DNA of 64,000 bases from Gammaproteobacteria bacterium (GTDB lineage Bacteria > Pseudomonadota > Gammaproteobacteria > Xanthomonadales > SZUA-36). The position numbers were made by a program, and so were the translations under genes. Within the stretch, counting starts at the first letter, position 1. Each line of letters begins with the position of its first letter. Shown here piece after piece: positions 10,756 through 19,396 of the stretch. The stretch lies in the NCBI GenBank assembly GCA_021772935.1, contig JAJFLA010000032.1, positions 1 through 64,000 on the forward strand, written 5' to 3'. The notes under the pieces are model-generated. The model did no database searches, was not told where the DNA came from, and saw only the letters and a list, made by a program, of their open reading frames with translations.

Positions 10756-10793
10756 ACAGTTTTTGAGAGCATGGCTTCGGTCATGTAGTTGTT

Positions 10794-10836
10794 GGCGGGA
10801 TGCGCCAGACCGGTATACCGGAACAGCGTCACCGCC
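10794..10836 (+). other. Imperfect long hairpin between secY and rpmJ
   Basis: GGCGG-GATGC (10794-10803) can pair with GCGTC-A-CCGCC (10826-10836, one G-U pair and one bulged A), and the loop holds the exact 12-bp palindrome CCGGTATACCGG at 10810-10821. A short T-rich stretch follows. It may act as an attenuator or processing site setting rpmJ expression relative to secY. Predicted by pairing only. Confidence 0.4.
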
Positions 10837-10859
10837 TTTGTTATCTAAGGAGAGCTGCA

Positions 10860-10973
10860 ATGAAGGTGCAAGCTTCAGTAAAAAAGATTTGCCGGAATTG
10901 CAAGATTGTCCGTCGCAGGGGCGTTGTTTACGTCATTTGCACAGACAAGAAACATAAGCAAAGACAAGGCTGA
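10860..10973 (+). CDS. rpmJ: 50S ribosomal protein L36
   Basis: 37 residues, ATG at 10860 behind AAGGAGAG. L36 is the smallest 50S protein and stabilises 23S rRNA near the GTPase centre. The zinc-binding set CxxC...C...H (C11, C14, C27, H32) is complete, so this is the zinc-containing form. The protein is highly basic. It lies 104 bases after secY and 102 before rpsM. Confidence 0.95.
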   Translation: MKVQASVKKICRNCKIVRRRGVVYVICTDKKHKQRQG

Positions 10974-11004
10974 GCAATTCGTTTTTAAGTGAATTGCAGC
11001 TTTT
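10974..11004 (+). terminator. Possible weak terminator after rpmJ
   Basis: GCAATTC (10974-10980) and GAATTGC (10991-10997) form a perfect 7-bp stem with a 10-base loop directly after the rpmJ stop, followed by AGCTTTT. The stem is AT-rich and the T-run short, so termination would be partial at best. It lies just upstream of the candidate alpha-operon promoter. Confidence 0.35.
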
Positions 11005-11029
11005 ACCGGTTAAGTCATTTCGATATAAT
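11002..11029 (+). promoter_or_regulatory. Candidate sigma-70 promoter of the alpha operon
   Basis: A perfect TATAAT at 11024-11029 is preceded, with a 16-base spacer, by TTTACC at 11002-11007 (4 of 6 matches to TTGACA). A start near 11036 would give a roughly 40-base leader before rpsM. In E. coli the alpha operon is controlled by S4 binding a leader pseudoknot; I could not verify such a fold here. Confidence 0.55.
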
Positions 11030-11075
11030 GTGCTGTTTACGTTAAGCCGCACCAACAGTAGCAGGAGAATATAGT

Positions 11076-11432
11076 ATGGCTCGCATCGCTGGAGTCAACA
11101 TACCAGATCAAAAGCACGCTTGGGTTGCTTTGACCACCATTTATGGGGTTGGACGCACACGCGCGTTGCAAATATGCGAAGCGGCCAAGGTGGCGCCTGA
11201 CACGAAAATAAGAGATCTCACAGAACCTGAGGTCGAAGGCATTCGTGCGGAAGTGGCAAAAATTGCCGTAGAAGGTGATTTGCGTCGCGACGTAGCAATG
11301 AACATCAAGCGTTTGATGGATCTCGGTTGCTACCGAGGTCTTCGCCATCGCCGAGGTTTACCGGTGCGTGGTCAGCGTACAAAAACAAATGCCCGTACCC
11401 GTAAGGGTCCACGGCGTCCGATCAAGCGTTAA
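11076..11432 (+). CDS. rpsM: 30S ribosomal protein S13
   Basis: 118 residues. S13 is in the 30S head and contacts P-site tRNA through its basic tail ([13 protein letters not shown]). [19 protein letters not shown] and [19 protein letters not shown] are signatures. A strong AGGAGA precedes the ATG. First gene of the alpha operon. Confidence 0.98.
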   Translation: MARIAGVNIPDQKHAWVALTTIYGVGRTRALQICEAAKVAPDTKIRDLTEPEVEGIRAEVAKIAVEGDLRRDVAMNIKRLMDLGCYRGLRHRRGLPVRGQRTKTNARTRKGPRRPIKR

Positions 11433-11452
11433 GCGGTTGCAGGTGGATTAAA

Positions 11453-11842
11453 ATGGCAAAGCCAAACACAAAAGCTAAAAAGAAGGTCAAAAAGGTCGTG
11501 GTCGATGGTATCGCCCATGTGCATGCTTCTTTTAACAACACAATTATTACGCTCAGTGACAGACAGGGTAATGTTCTTTCCTGGGCAACATCCGGTGGTG
11601 CCGGTTTCCGAGGCTCACGTAAGAGTACGCCATTTGCTGCCCAGGTGGCCGCAGAGGCTGCAGGCAGGACCGCACTTGATTTTGGTCTGAAAAACCTGGA
11701 AGTTCGCGTAAAGGGCCCCGGTCCGGGTCGTGAATCATCGGTTCGCGCGCTTAACGCGTTGGGTTATAAAATTACAAACATCGTTGACGTTACGCCGATT
11801 CCACATAATGGCTGTCGTCCGCCTAAGAAACGTCGCGTTTAG
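11453..11842 (+). CDS. rpsK: 30S ribosomal protein S11
   Basis: 129 residues. S11 forms part of the 30S platform near the E site. The segments [32 protein letters not shown] and the tail [18 protein letters not shown] are conserved. Spaced 20 bases after rpsM and 11 before rpsD. Confidence 0.98.
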   Translation: MAKPNTKAKKKVKKVVVDGIAHVHASFNNTIITLSDRQGNVLSWATSGGAGFRGSRKSTPFAAQVAAEAAGRTALDFGLKNLEVRVKGPGPGRESSVRALNALGYKITNIVDVTPIPHNGCRPPKKRRV

Positions 11843-11853
11843 GAGCTTTAGAA

Positions 11854-12480
11854 ATGGCTAGATATATTGGACCAACCTGCAAACTCGCGCGCCGCGAAGG
11901 TGTAGATCTGGGCCTGAAAAGTCCAGCACGTGGACTGGAGTCCAAGTGTAAACTGAATCAGGTTCCTGGACAGCATGGTGCTTCAAGGCGCCAGCGCCTG
12001 TCGGACTATGCTATGCAGTTACGTGAAAAACAAAAGGTTCGCCGGACCTATGGCGTATTGGAAAAGCAATTCCGTAACTATTACAAAAAGGCTGCTGGTC
12101 AGAAAGGCGCTACCGGTGAAAACTTGCTGTTACTGCTTGAAAGTCGTCTTGATAATGTGGTTTATCGCATGGGTTTTGCTGTTACTCGTGCCCAGGCGCG
12201 TCAATTGGTTTCTCATAAGTCAATTCAGGTGAATGGTAGTCAGGTAAATATTCCGTCATATCAGGTGAAACCGGGTGATGTCGTCAGCATTGCAGATAAG
12301 GCTAAAATTCAGCTGCGTGTTAAAGAATCGGTCACGCTGAGCCAGGAAATGGATCTGGTTGCAGTATGGATGGAAGTCAACAATGAGAAAATGGAAGGCA
12401 CTTATAAGACCTTTCCGGACCGGAATGACTTACCGGCTGACATTAATGAGAGTTTGATTGTTGAGCTTTATTCCAAATAA
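11854..12480 (+). CDS. rpsD: 30S ribosomal protein S4
   Basis: 208 residues, near the usual 206. S4 nucleates 30S assembly and in E. coli represses the alpha operon. The S4 RNA-binding domain is seen as [20 protein letters not shown] and [15 protein letters not shown]; the C-terminus [15 protein letters not shown] is typical. No zinc-binding cysteine cluster is present. Confidence 0.98.
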   Translation: MARYIGPTCKLARREGVDLGLKSPARGLESKCKLNQVPGQHGASRRQRLSDYAMQLREKQKVRRTYGVLEKQFRNYYKKAAGQKGATGENLLLLLESRLDNVVYRMGFAVTRAQARQLVSHKSIQVNGSQVNIPSYQVKPGDVVSIADKAKIQLRVKESVTLSQEMDLVAVWMEVNNEKMEGTYKTFPDRNDLPADINESLIVELYSK

Positions 12481-12549
12481 ATTCGTGATTATTTTGTACG
12501 TTTAAGCAGAAAAATTACATCAAATTAACTAACGAGCGAGGTACATCCC

Positions 12550-13536
12550 ATGATGGATGTCATTGAAAGTATGTTAAGGCCAAGAGCGGTCGGTGTTGAC
12601 GAGATCAACCCCAACCGTGCTCGTATTACCCTTGAACCATTAGAGCGTGGCTTTGGACATACACTAGGTAACGCTTTGCGTCGCGTATTGTTGTCTTCAA
12701 TTCCCGGCAATGCCATTGTGGAAGTTGAAATTGAGGGTGTGTTACATGAATACACCGCGGTTGAGGGCTTACAGGAAGATATCATTGAAGTCCTGTTGAA
12801 TCTCAAGGGTGTCGCCTTACGCATGTTTGAACGTGAAGAGGCTATTTTGACCTTAAGCAAAGACGGTCAGGGGCCGGTTACTGCTGGTGATATCCAGCTT
12901 GACCATACTATTGAAGTGGTGAACCCGGATCATTTAATTTGTACATTGTCCAAAAGTGGCAGTATCAACATGCAGTTGAAAGTCCGTCGTGGTGTTGGTT
13001 ACCAGGCTGCTAACCAATTGTTTGTCAGCGAAGAAGAAAGCCGTCCAATCGGTCGATTGATGCTTGACGCTTCATATTGTCCGGTTCGCCGTGTTTCATA
13101 CAGTGTGGAGACAGCACGTGTTGAACAACGTACAGATTTGGACAAGTTGATCCTGGATGTTGAGACAAACGGCACCATGGATTGTGAGGCTGCTGTAAAA
13201 ATGGCGGCAAATATCCTGGCAGACCAGTTGGCCGTGTTTGTTGATTTCAAGGCTCGTACCGAGATTGTCGAAGAAGAAAAGTCACAGGAAATAGACCCTG
13301 TGTTACTGCGTCCTATTGATGATCTTGAACTGACGGTCCGTTCTGCCAACTGCTTGAAAGCAGAAAGTATTTTATATATTGGCGACCTGGTTCAGAGAAC
13401 TGAAGTGGAATTATTGAAGACACCTAACCTTGGTAAAAAGTCACTGACTGAAATCAAGGATGTGCTCGCTCAACATGAGCTTTCACTAGGTACAAAACTT
13501 GAAAACTGGCCACCGGCCGCGCTGTCAGACGCTTAA
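12550..13536 (+). CDS. rpoA: DNA-directed RNA polymerase subunit alpha
   Basis: 328 residues, the normal length. The N-terminal domain (about residues 1-230) dimerises and holds beta and beta-prime; it contains [21 protein letters not shown]. The C-terminal domain (about 245-328) binds UP-element DNA and activators, with [20 protein letters not shown] and the helix-hairpin-helix region [11 protein letters not shown]. Two ATG codons at 12550 and 12553 are possible. A short tandem repeat follows in the gap to rplQ. Confidence 0.98.
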   Translation: MMDVIESMLRPRAVGVDEINPNRARITLEPLERGFGHTLGNALRRVLLSSIPGNAIVEVEIEGVLHEYTAVEGLQEDIIEVLLNLKGVALRMFEREEAILTLSKDGQGPVTAGDIQLDHTIEVVNPDHLICTLSKSGSINMQLKVRRGVGYQAANQLFVSEEESRPIGRLMLDASYCPVRRVSYSVETARVEQRTDLDKLILDVETNGTMDCEAAVKMAANILADQLAVFVDFKARTEIVEEEKSQEIDPVLLRPIDDLELTVRSANCLKAESILYIGDLVQRTEVELLKTPNLGKKSLTEIKDVLAQHELSLGTKLENWPPAALSDA

Positions 13537-13538
13537 TT

Positions 13539-13577
13539 GTTACAAAATACTGGTGTTACAAAATACTGGTGTTACAA
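13539..13577. repeat. 16-bp tandem repeat between rpoA and rplQ
   Basis: The 16-base unit GTTACAAAATACTGGT occurs twice in exact tandem (13539-13554 and 13555-13570), followed by a partial third copy of 7 bases. It fills part of the 104-base rpoA-rplQ gap, directly after the rpoA stop. This looks like slippage or a recent duplication; copy number could vary among strains. Confidence 0.9.
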
Positions 13578-13640
13578 GAACAGGTATCTTTACTGTAAAA
13601 GTCAGGCACTGTTATCAGCACACGGAAATAGGAATAAGAT

Positions 13641-14027
13641 ATGCGTCATTTAAAATCAGGACGTAAACTGAATCGCAACAGCAGTCATAGAAAAGCCATG
13701 TTTCGTAATATGGCCAACTCACTGTTCGAGCATGAAATTATCAAGACAACTGTACCCAAGGCTAAAGAGTTGCGCCGTGTGGCAGAGCCGCTTATAACAC
13801 TCGCTAAGAGTGATAGCGTCGCACACCGGCGCCTTGCATTCGATCGCTTACGTGATAAGGCATCGGTGGGTAAGTTGTTTAGTGAAATTGGACCACGCTA
13901 TGTGGAGCGTCCAGGTGGCTATTTACGTATCATGAAATGTGGTTACCGCACCGGTGACAAAGCACCGATGGCTTATGTTGAACTGATTGGCCGTCCGCGT
14001 GAAGATGAGCAATCTGACGTAGAATAA
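13641..14027 (+). CDS. rplQ: 50S ribosomal protein L17
   Basis: 128 residues. L17 lies at the tunnel exit. [20 protein letters not shown] and the segments [20 protein letters not shown] and [21 protein letters not shown] are conserved. Last gene of the alpha operon; a strong terminator follows. Confidence 0.98.
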   Translation: MRHLKSGRKLNRNSSHRKAMFRNMANSLFEHEIIKTTVPKAKELRRVAEPLITLAKSDSVAHRRLAFDRLRDKASVGKLFSEIGPRYVERPGGYLRIMKCGYRTGDKAPMAYVELIGRPREDEQSDVE

Positions 14028-14051
14028 GCCAGTCTGATAATCTATAAAGAG

Positions 14052-14077
14052 AAGCCCGGTACCGCCGGGCTTTTTTT
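14052..14077 (+). terminator. Rho-independent terminator after rplQ
   Basis: AAGCCCGG (14052-14059) pairs with CCGGGCTT (14065-14072) across a 5-base loop and is followed by a run of T to 14077. It ends the ribosomal cluster. The gene on the other side, feoB, ends at 14086 on the opposite strand. Confidence 0.93.
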
Positions 14078-14085
14078 GTGCGTTC

Positions 14086-16239
14086 CTAAAATAAGCTACC
14101 GACCTGATAGACGATCAGGGCACCGACGTAACCGATAGTTGTCATATAGGTCCAGGCAAAAAGGGGCCAACGCAAGCTATTGGTTTCTCTACGAATGGTT
14201 GCAAGGGTTGCAGCACACTGTAGGCACCAGGCGTAAAAAACCAACAGACCGAGAACCATTGGCAAGGTAAAAATAAGCTTCCCGTCGGGCCACTTTGCCG
14301 CCCTGAGTTTTTCGGAAAGACGCTGGTCATCGGCATCTGATCCAACCGCGTAAATCGTACCCATAACAGCAACGACTACTTCTCGCGCAGGGAAGCCTGC
14401 TACAACTGCAGATGAGACCCGCCAATCCCAACCCAACGGTTTAAATACAGGTTCAATGGTCCGGCCGATGCGTCCCAGCCAGCTTTGCTCCATTTGTGCA
14501 GCGGATCTCGCATTGTTGGTGACAGACTGGTCAATAGAATCAGTGGCGACAGTAACAGGAACGTAGTGTGTTGTGTCCATACGTGGGAAGTAGGCCAGAG
14601 TCCAAACCAGGATCGCGACAACAAAAATAACTGTTCCTGCCCGTTTAAGAAAAATCCGGCCACGATCGAAAAGCTTGAACGCAACCGTTTGAATATTGGG
14701 TACACGAAATTCTGGTAGAGCCAGCATGAAATGAGGTTTTGGCCCTTTTAACGCCGAGGATTTGAGTAACAAGGCAGTACCCAAACCACCTAATATGCCC
14801 ATCAGATAAAGTCCGAATAACACCAGCCCTTGTAAATTAAACCAACCTACGTATTGGTTAGGTACAAATGCAGCAATCAACAATGCATAAATGGGAAGCC
14901 GGGCAGAACAGGTCATGAATGGCGCGGCCAGGATAGTAGCGATACGGTCTCTACGATCCGGGATGACCCGGGTCGCCATAATCGATGGCACGGCGCACGC
15001 GAAACTGGATAGCATGGGTATTACGGATTGCCCGGACAGGCCGACGGTACGCATAACGCGGTCCATCAGAAAAGAAGTTCGTGCAAGATATCCGGTGTCC
15101 TCAAGAATAATAATAAACAGAAATAAGATCAGTATCTGAGGTAAAAATATGATGACGCTACCTACCCCAGCGATAACACCGTCAGCCAGGAAACTGCTGA
15201 AGGCACTATCACCTATATGGGTTACTATCCAACTCGCCAGCCCTGAGCTGATCCGGTCTATGGCATCCATCATCGGTGTCGCCCAGGTGAAAACTGCCTG
15301 GAATACCAGTAACAGAACGGCAAAAAAGAGAGCCGTTGCCGGCCATGGCTGGTTTGTCCAGCGGAGTATCCGCGCGCCGATTTTTGTATATAAGGGGGCC
15401 TGCTCCTGCACATTGCCAATAACACCTTTTACCCATTGGTAACGATGGCGTGCCTCTACCGCAGGTGGAGGGGCATCACCGAATAGCCGCAAACGTAAGC
15501 TGGCAACGGTATCGGAACCAAGTAGCTGCCCCAGTTTACCTTCAAAGCCCGGGTGGGTTTGTAGTAAAGCCTGGATAACGTCGATTCGTTGCCAGTCTGC
15601 GCCCAACTGTTCTGATAGTTGTTGAGCTGTTTCGCTCAGTTCTGGCCATGAAGCAGGAATTGCAGGGGTGGATATGGCCGTGATGTTTTCCAATCCGGCT
15701 TTTAATTCCTCCAGGCCATGTCCTGTAATACTGCTGACTGGATAAATAGGAATGCCACCGAGCGCAATTTGTAGTGCGGTTGTGTCAATACTGATGCCGT
15801 TGGCTGTAGCTGCATCAATCATTGTCAGTGCAACCATGGTGGGTAGTTGTAGTTCCAATAATTGTTCTAACAGGTAAAGACCCTGATATATATGTGTGGC
15901 ATCAATGACGACAAGAAGGCCAGAAGGGCGTTGTGTACCAGTCACACGCCCGAGTGTTACGTCAACAGCAATGCGCTCATCTACTGAGTTGCCATCCAGG
16001 CTGTAAATTCCAGGCAGATCGATCAAAGAGAGTGCATTATTAGTAAGTTGCACCGTACCCTGGTGTTTCTCAACCGTGACCCCTGGGAAGTTTGCGGTAG
16101 TCTGACGCAGACCGGTCAAACGGTTGAATAAGGTACTCTTTCCGGCATTTGGGTTGCCGACGAGTGCTATGGAAGCCCTTGCTTTGTGCCTGATGCCAAT
16201 ACCGCTTAGGGGGATTTTTACCTCTTTAGCTTCAATCAC
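14086..16239 (-). CDS. feoB: Ferrous iron transporter FeoB
   Basis: 717 residues. FeoB is the inner-membrane Fe(II) importer with an N-terminal GTPase. G1 is GNPNAGKST (residues 28-36) and G3 DLPG (about 74-77). The G4 position reads TMID (139-142) rather than the common NxxD. A helical GDI-like region follows, then about 8-10 membrane helices in two Gate-type halves; the first Gate region includes SFACAVPSIMATRVI. The start overlaps the feoA end by 8 bases, so the two are coupled. A FeoC gene is not seen downstream. Confidence 0.95.
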   Translation of the reverse strand: MIEAKEVKIPLSGIGIRHKARASIALVGNPNAGKSTLFNRLTGLRQTTANFPGVTVEKHQGTVQLTNNALSLIDLPGIYSLDGNSVDERIAVDVTLGRVTGTQRPSGLLVVIDATHIYQGLYLLEQLLELQLPTMVALTMIDAATANGISIDTTALQIALGGIPIYPVSSITGHGLEELKAGLENITAISTPAIPASWPELSETAQQLSEQLGADWQRIDVIQALLQTHPGFEGKLGQLLGSDTVASLRLRLFGDAPPPAVEARHRYQWVKGVIGNVQEQAPLYTKIGARILRWTNQPWPATALFFAVLLLVFQAVFTWATPMMDAIDRISSGLASWIVTHIGDSAFSSFLADGVIAGVGSVIIFLPQILILFLFIIILEDTGYLARTSFLMDRVMRTVGLSGQSVIPMLSSFACAVPSIMATRVIPDRRDRIATILAAPFMTCSARLPIYALLIAAFVPNQYVGWFNLQGLVLFGLYLMGILGGLGTALLLKSSALKGPKPHFMLALPEFRVPNIQTVAFKLFDRGRIFLKRAGTVIFVVAILVWTLAYFPRMDTTHYVPVTVATDSIDQSVTNNARSAAQMEQSWLGRIGRTIEPVFKPLGWDWRVSSAVVAGFPAREVVVAVMGTIYAVGSDADDQRLSEKLRAAKWPDGKLIFTLPMVLGLLVFYAWCLQCAATLATIRRETNSLRWPLFAWTYMTTIGYVGALIVYQVGSLF

Positions 16240-16468
16240 CTGTCGTTATCCGCGTGACCTTGAAGCGACGGGCCTGTTCTTTACGCAAGGAAACAGAACT
16301 ACCAAAGAAGCCAACTTCCAAGGGGTCACCGCCGATGGCAATATTTTCCATGCGAACGGTAATGTCTTCAACCATACCCAGTATCATCAAGCGGATGACG
16401 CCCGGGTCCCGGGTATCGATTTCGGCCAGTTTGGCGGTATCGCCAGGTGCCAGATCTGCAAGTGTCAT
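16232..16468 (-). CDS. feoA: Ferrous iron transport protein A
   Basis: 78 residues from the ATG at 16468, which has GAGG about 7 bases upstream; a TTG four codons earlier overlaps that site and is rejected. FeoA is a small SH3-like cytosolic partner of FeoB. Visible motifs are MTLADLAPGDTAKL at the start and GDPLEVGFFGSSVSLRKEQA near the end. Behind a candidate Fur box, so iron-repressed expression is likely. Confidence 0.92.
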   Translation of the reverse strand: MTLADLAPGDTAKLAEIDTRDPGVIRLMILGMVEDITVRMENIAIGGDPLEVGFFGSSVSLRKEQARRFKVTRITTGD

Positions 16469-16484
16469 ATGTATCCTCAAAAAT

Positions 16485-16506
16485 GCAAATGAGAGTTATT
16501 CGCATT
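16485..16506 (-). promoter_or_regulatory. Fur-box-like operator of feoAB
   Basis: On the plus strand the site reads GCAAATGAGAGTTATTCGCA followed by TT. It resembles gammaproteobacterial Fur boxes of the type GCAAATGATAATTATTCTCA. It lies 17-38 bases upstream of the feoA ATG, where Fe-Fur binding would block expression. Assignment is by resemblance and context. Confidence 0.7.
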
Positions 16507-16616
16507 AACAAACCATATTGTAATTCATCTTTATGTGCGAGTTACATAATCTAGATCAACTAAATGTGAATCGTTTCGATCAAAAAAATAAAATCTGACC
16601 TCAATTTTGCTGCTGC

Positions 16617-17840
16617 TTAGCTTAATTCCCGTACCCATTGTCCCGATTTGACCACTCCGCAACATACATTAGCCTGAAAGTGATAAAGCCAGTGGTTAAC
16701 AGTCGGTGCGTCAATAATAGCGATATCGGCATCAAACCCAGGTAACAACGAGCCAATTCGTTGCTCGGCCGATATTGCCTGGGCGGCAACCGTTGTCGCT
16801 CCCATCAGAACCTCCTGTGGCGTCATTTGCTGATTAACACAGGCCAGTGTCATGGCCAGTGGTAGATGGTAGCTAGGTGCGGATCCAGGATTGAAATCTG
16901 TCGCCACCGCCACCCTGACACCAGACTCCAACATCTGCCGAGCAGGTAAATAACGTTCACGTAGAAATAACGATGCCAACGGTAGACTGACAGCTACAGT
17001 ACCAGCTTCCGCCAGTGCCTTGATACCATTTTCATCTGCATATTCGAGGTGTTCTGCTGATACTGCAGCCAATTCAGCCGCCAATTGTGCACCCCCACCG
17101 GAGCTCAATTGATCTGCATGAACCTTCAGGCCAAGACCCGCTTTGGCAGCTGCGCACAGTATTTCCCGCGCCTCGTTGATACTGAATGCGCCTTCTTCCA
17201 CAAAGACGTCGCAAAACTTTGCCAGCTTTTCTTTACCCACAAGAGGTATCAAGCTGTCACATAATAAGCGGATGTAATCCTCGCGCTGTTGTTGATATTC
17301 ATCCGGCACCATATGTGCACCCAGAAAGGTTGGTATAAGGTCAACGGGTTGCTGTTGAGACAGCTGACGGTAAACCTGCAGCTGTTTCAATTCAGCAGTG
17401 GTCTCAAGACCGTAGCCTGACTTACATTCAATTGTGGTAACGCCCAGATCCAGGATACCTTTGAGTGAGCGAAGTGATTTCTCCAGTAACTGTTTGGCGG
17501 AGTCTGAACGAGTCGCCTCTACAGTGCTGCGGATACCCCCACCGGCGGCTGCGATATCCTGATAACTACGCCCTTGCAGACGCATCTCAAATTCGTCACT
17601 GCGCCAGCCACCAAAACAAAGGTGGGTGTGGCAATCTATCAAGCCGGGAATGACCAGTCGCCCGCCACAGTCTATGGGCCTTTGAGTGACGAAATGTTCG
17701 GGCACCAGTTGTTCACGGCCCACCCAAATGATTTTGTCGTCTTCAAATACCAACGCAGCGTCATTGATCAGACCCGCATCCTGTTGTACCGCTCCGGGAG
17801 GGCAGGTGGCGAGTTGGCCAATATTAGTGAGTATGGTCAC
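16617..17840 (-). CDS. hutI: Imidazolonepropionase
   Basis: 407 residues. HutI opens the ring of 4-imidazolone-5-propanoate to N-formimino-L-glutamate, step three of histidine degradation. It is an amidohydrolase: the metal-binding DCHTHLCFGGWR, the later LKVHADQL and the VATDFNPGSAPSYHLPLAMT segment are all present. Third gene of the hutU-hutH-hutI order; 42 bases separate it from hutH. No gene for the next step (hutG or hutF) is in the window. Confidence 0.95.
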   Translation of the reverse strand: MTILTNIGQLATCPPGAVQQDAGLINDAALVFEDDKIIWVGREQLVPEHFVTQRPIDCGGRLVIPGLIDCHTHLCFGGWRSDEFEMRLQGRSYQDIAAAGGGIRSTVEATRSDSAKQLLEKSLRSLKGILDLGVTTIECKSGYGLETTAELKQLQVYRQLSQQQPVDLIPTFLGAHMVPDEYQQQREDYIRLLCDSLIPLVGKEKLAKFCDVFVEEGAFSINEAREILCAAAKAGLGLKVHADQLSSGGGAQLAAELAAVSAEHLEYADENGIKALAEAGTVAVSLPLASLFLRERYLPARQMLESGVRVAVATDFNPGSAPSYHLPLAMTLACVNQQMTPQEVLMGATTVAAQAISAEQRIGSLLPGFDADIAIIDAPTVNHWLYHFQANVCCGVVKSGQWVRELS

Positions 17841-17882
17841 TGCTGTGGGTCTCTGGTGTGTTCATGCTATTTATTACCCGCA

Positions 17883-19391
17883 TTAACCGAGCGGACCCAG
17901 ATCGTTCTCTACAGCTTTCAATAAAGCGCCACTGCGTAATATTTCAGCACACTGAGCCAAATCATTTCTTACTTCATAATCTTTAACCGCGTGTTTGATT
18001 TCTTTCCGCAAAGCCTGATGGGAGAGCGCAACCCCATGACCGGGTGAGAATGAGCTACGGAAATCCAGCGCCTGTGCAGATGTCAGTAATTCGACTGCCA
18101 GCACCCATTCAACATTTCTCAACACGCCAAGTAATTTGAATGCGCTGATTGAGCCCATGCTGACGTGGTCCTCCTGTCCCAGGCTGGTCGGGATAGAATC
18201 CACACTGGCGGGGTGACAAAGAATCTTATTTTCAGAAACCAGGGCAGCTGCAGTATATTGCGGAATCATGAATCCGGAGTTGACGCCAGTATCATGCATC
18301 AGCAGCTTGGGCAGCCCGTCATGTCCCTCCAGTAACAGATACGTTCGTCGTTCGGATATGCTGGCCAGCTCTGCAAGCGCAATGGCAGCAAAATCCATCG
18401 CCAGTGCCAATGGTTGGCCATGAAAATTCCCACCGGAGAGAATATCACCCTGTTCGAACACCAGGGGGTTGTCGGTGACCGAATTCAGTTCAGTTTCGAG
18501 GCAGTTGCGAGCATAGTCCAACGCATCCCTGCTGGCGCCATGTACCTGCGGCACGCAGCGCAGTGAGTAGGGGTCCTGGACCTTGCCACAGTCGCGGTGT
18601 GAAGCGAGGATTTCGCTACCTTCCAGTAATTTCCTGATATTGGATGCGACCACCTGCTGGCCATGATGGGGCCTTATCAGGTGAATTCGTTCGTCAAATG
18701 GTGCTGCACTACCTTGCAGGGCTTCAAGACTCATGGCGGCAAGTAAATCAGCTTCACGTTGCAAAACGAGCGTGCGTTCAAGTACAAATGCGCCATATGC
18801 CGCCATCATTTGGGTGCCATTGATCAGCGCCAGACCATCTTTTGCCTTCAAGCTGATCGGTTCAATACCCTTTGCCGTTAATACCGCCTTCGCCGGGACC
18901 TTGCTCGACAAAGTATCATCCCACACCTCGCCTCGGCCAATGAGAGGCAAGCACATGTGAGCCAGCGGTGCGAGATCGCCCGATGCGCCGACACTGCCAC
19001 GGCTGGGTACCCATGGCAGTACACCTTGTTCTTCCAGTGCAAGCAGTTGCATAAATGTTTTTTCAGAAACTCCGGAATAACCCAGACTAAGTGAATGAAT
19101 TTTGAGTTGTAACATCAAGCGGGTAATTTCCGGCGGTACCGGGTCACCCACGCCACAGGCATGACTCAAAAGTATGTTTTTCTGTAAAGTGGCCAATTCA
19201 TCATTTGAAATACGTTGGTTGGCCAACACACCAAAACCGGTATTGATACCGTAGTGCGCATCTCCGTCAAGCAGGGCATTGTCAACGATTTTTCGTGACT
19301 GTCTGACCGGTTCGTGTTGTTGGCGTAGCCGCTGCATGCTGTTGTTGAGATCAGCATACAGATGATCCAGGCGTATATTTGCAGGATTCAT
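17883..19391 (-). CDS. hutH: Histidine ammonia-lyase
   Basis: 502 residues from ATG 19391. HutH deaminates histidine to urocanate. The autocatalytic MIO prosthetic group forms from Ala-Ser-Gly, seen in GSVGASGDLAPLAHM. Other family blocks are HYGINTGFGVLA, GNFHGQPLA and QEDHVSMG. A GTG at 19400 overlapping the hutU stop as GTGA is an alternative start, but GGCGAG is better placed for the ATG. Cytosolic tetramer in known relatives. Confidence 0.95.
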   Translation of the reverse strand: MNPANIRLDHLYADLNNSMQRLRQQHEPVRQSRKIVDNALLDGDAHYGINTGFGVLANQRISNDELATLQKNILLSHACGVGDPVPPEITRLMLQLKIHSLSLGYSGVSEKTFMQLLALEEQGVLPWVPSRGSVGASGDLAPLAHMCLPLIGRGEVWDDTLSSKVPAKAVLTAKGIEPISLKAKDGLALINGTQMMAAYGAFVLERTLVLQREADLLAAMSLEALQGSAAPFDERIHLIRPHHGQQVVASNIRKLLEGSEILASHRDCGKVQDPYSLRCVPQVHGASRDALDYARNCLETELNSVTDNPLVFEQGDILSGGNFHGQPLALAMDFAAIALAELASISERRTYLLLEGHDGLPKLLMHDTGVNSGFMIPQYTAAALVSENKILCHPASVDSIPTSLGQEDHVSMGSISAFKLLGVLRNVEWVLAVELLTSAQALDFRSSFSPGHGVALSHQALRKEIKHAVKDYEVRNDLAQCAEILRSGALLKAVENDLGPLG

Positions 19392-19396
19392 TGGTA

